Origin: Chloroflexota bacterium | Lineage (GTDB): Bacteria; Chloroflexota; Dehalococcoidia; SM23-28-2; RBG-16-64-32 | DNA length: 6,453 nt | Assembly (NCBI GenBank): GCA_016190405.1 | Contig: JACPQO010000082.1 | Location: forward strand, 1 to 6,453 | Direction of reading: 5' to 3' | Part shown: positions 5,647 to 6,453 of the stretch, piece by piece | Position numbering within the stretch: position 1 is the first letter of the stretch | Layout: every line of letters starts with the position of its first letter | The notes under the pieces: model-generated | Databases searched by the model: none | What the model was told of the DNA's origin: nothing | What the model saw: only the letters and a program-made list of their open reading frames with translations | Program-made: the position numbers and the translations under genes

Positions 5647-6453
5647 TCAGACCGTTTCCGCGGTCTGGACTGAACGCCGCAGCGCCGCCACCACCTCATC
5701 GAACACCCGCCTGCGCCGGCCGTGCCGGGCGACGTCTTTGCGGGCGATGACGCAGGTGGTGGAGCGGAACAGCAGGTCGATGGCCTTCAGCCGGTTCTCG
5801 ACCAGGGTCTTGCCCGTCTCTGTCCCTTCGATCAGGAGGTCGGCGTCCTCCGGCACGAACCCCTCGGAGGCGCCCGCGATGGGGATCACCCGATAGCGCC
5901 AGAAATGGCGGCTACGGGCGTAGTAGTCGGCCACGTCGGGGAGCTCGGCGGCCACCCTGAGCAGCGCCTTGTTCTCGGAGCGCCAGCCGTCGAGGGCCTC
6001 AGCGATGCTGTTGGCGGGAAGCTCCTCACTGACCACCGCCGACAGGTTGAACTGCCCCCGTCTCAGGTCCGCGATCTCGGCCACGGGGCTGGACGGGAAG
6101 CGGTACAGGTGGTTCATGAGGCAATCGCGGCCGGTGACGGCGAGGTCCATCTCCCCGGTGGCCACCAGCTGCGGCATGTCGTGCGGCCGGATGACTTTCA
6201 CCTCCAGGCCAGCGAGCGAGCTGGCGGGGCGGCGCACACAGCGCGACTCGTCGTAGCCGTCGAGGGCCAGACCGGCCGCGCGCAGGGCGGCCACCGCGTT
6301 GGGCTGCTGGTGGCCGTCAGGCAGCGCGAGGCGGACGCCAGAACGCTCCGGCGCCGGCGCGGCCCGGCGCCCGCCGGCAGGCAGCGGGGCGGGCAGGCGC
6401 AGGCCACCGGCGCGGCCGGCGGCGGAGGCGCCGTCCATCAGCGGCCCCAGGAC
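5647..6453 (-). CDS. hisG: ATP phosphoribosyltransferase HisG, short-form-like; N-terminus open at window edge
   Basis: HisG joins ATP and PRPP to make phosphoribosyl-ATP, the committed, feedback-controlled step of histidine synthesis. Counting from the ATG at 6438, the catalytic region begins at VRLALPDGH (35-43). It continues with VIRPHDMPQLVATGEMDLAV (82-101), TGRDCLMNHL (102-111), DLRRGQFNLSAVV (124-136), VAAELPDVADYYA (162-174), and GASEGFVPEDADLLIEGTETGKTL (split GASEGFVPEDAD, 189-200, and EGTETGKTL, 204-212), the PRPP-binding loop. About 230 residues follow the LALP motif, with no long-form regulatory domain, so a HisZ partner would be expected. The familiar PKGR at the start is PDGH here. 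The frame has no stop up to the edge, and the first 34 residues are Ala/Gly/Pro/Arg-rich, like a linker. No other conventional in-frame start exists between 6438 and the catalytic region. The protein is either ATG-started at 6438 or the C-terminal half of a larger fusion. Confidence 0.88.
   Translation of the reverse strand, partial: VLGPLMDGASAAGRAGGLRLPAPLPAGGRRAAPAPERSGVRLALPDGHQQPNAVAALRAAGLALDGYDESRCVRRPASSLAGLEVKVIRPHDMPQLVATGEMDLAVTGRDCLMNHLYRFPSSPVAEIADLRRGQFNLSAVVSEELPANSIAEALDGWRSENKALLRVAAELPDVADYYARSRHFWRYRVIPIAGASEGFVPEDADLLIEGTETGKTLVENRLKAIDLLFRSTTCVIARKDVARHGRRRRVFDEVVAALRRSVQTAETV

Overview
The window is GC-rich, densely packed bacterial DNA holding two gene groups that converge near position 1770. 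The plus-strand group (1-1713) belongs to purine synthesis: the 3' part of purC, an F420/FMN-type split-barrel oxidoreductase, a DinB-family protein, and purS. The minus-strand group (1828-6453) is a histidine operon read right to left: hisG, a gene resembling zinc-dependent phospholipase C, hisD, hisC and hisB. Gene content, high GC, GTG/TTG starts and the style of HisG and HisD suggest Chloroflexota, perhaps Dehalococcoidia. That placement is judgement from memory of these families, not a search.

Layout. Bases 2-298 encode the PurC C-terminus, whose stop overlaps the start of the oxidoreductase (298-708). A 167-base gap (709-875) carries what looks like a degenerate copy of a widely dispersed intergenic repeat, and the Shine-Dalgarno of the DinB gene (876-1457) lies at its edge. 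purS (1462-1713) follows after four bases. Bases 1714-1827 hold a tandem/inverted repeat built on CCAGCAAA/TTTGCTGG, lying between the two convergent groups. On the minus strand the genes overlap or nearly touch: hisB 1828-2421, hisC 2411-3469 (possibly beginning at a CTG at 3532), hisD 3529-4869, the PLC-like gene 4860-5618, and hisG from 5647 to the right edge, still open there.

How the genes work together. PurC makes SAICAR and PurS is the small subunit of the PurS/Q/L FGAM synthase, so both act in de novo IMP synthesis; purQ and purL are not next to purS. HisG commits PRPP and ATP to histidine synthesis, HisB dehydrates imidazoleglycerol phosphate, HisC transaminates the product and HisD oxidises histidinol to histidine. 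Both pathways draw on PRPP and are linked through AICAR. I see no mobile element, CRISPR array, tRNA or rRNA. The points most worth a second look are the PLC-like gene inside the his operon, the apparent CTG start of hisC, the altered metal-site residue in HisD, and the open N-terminus of a short-form HisG.
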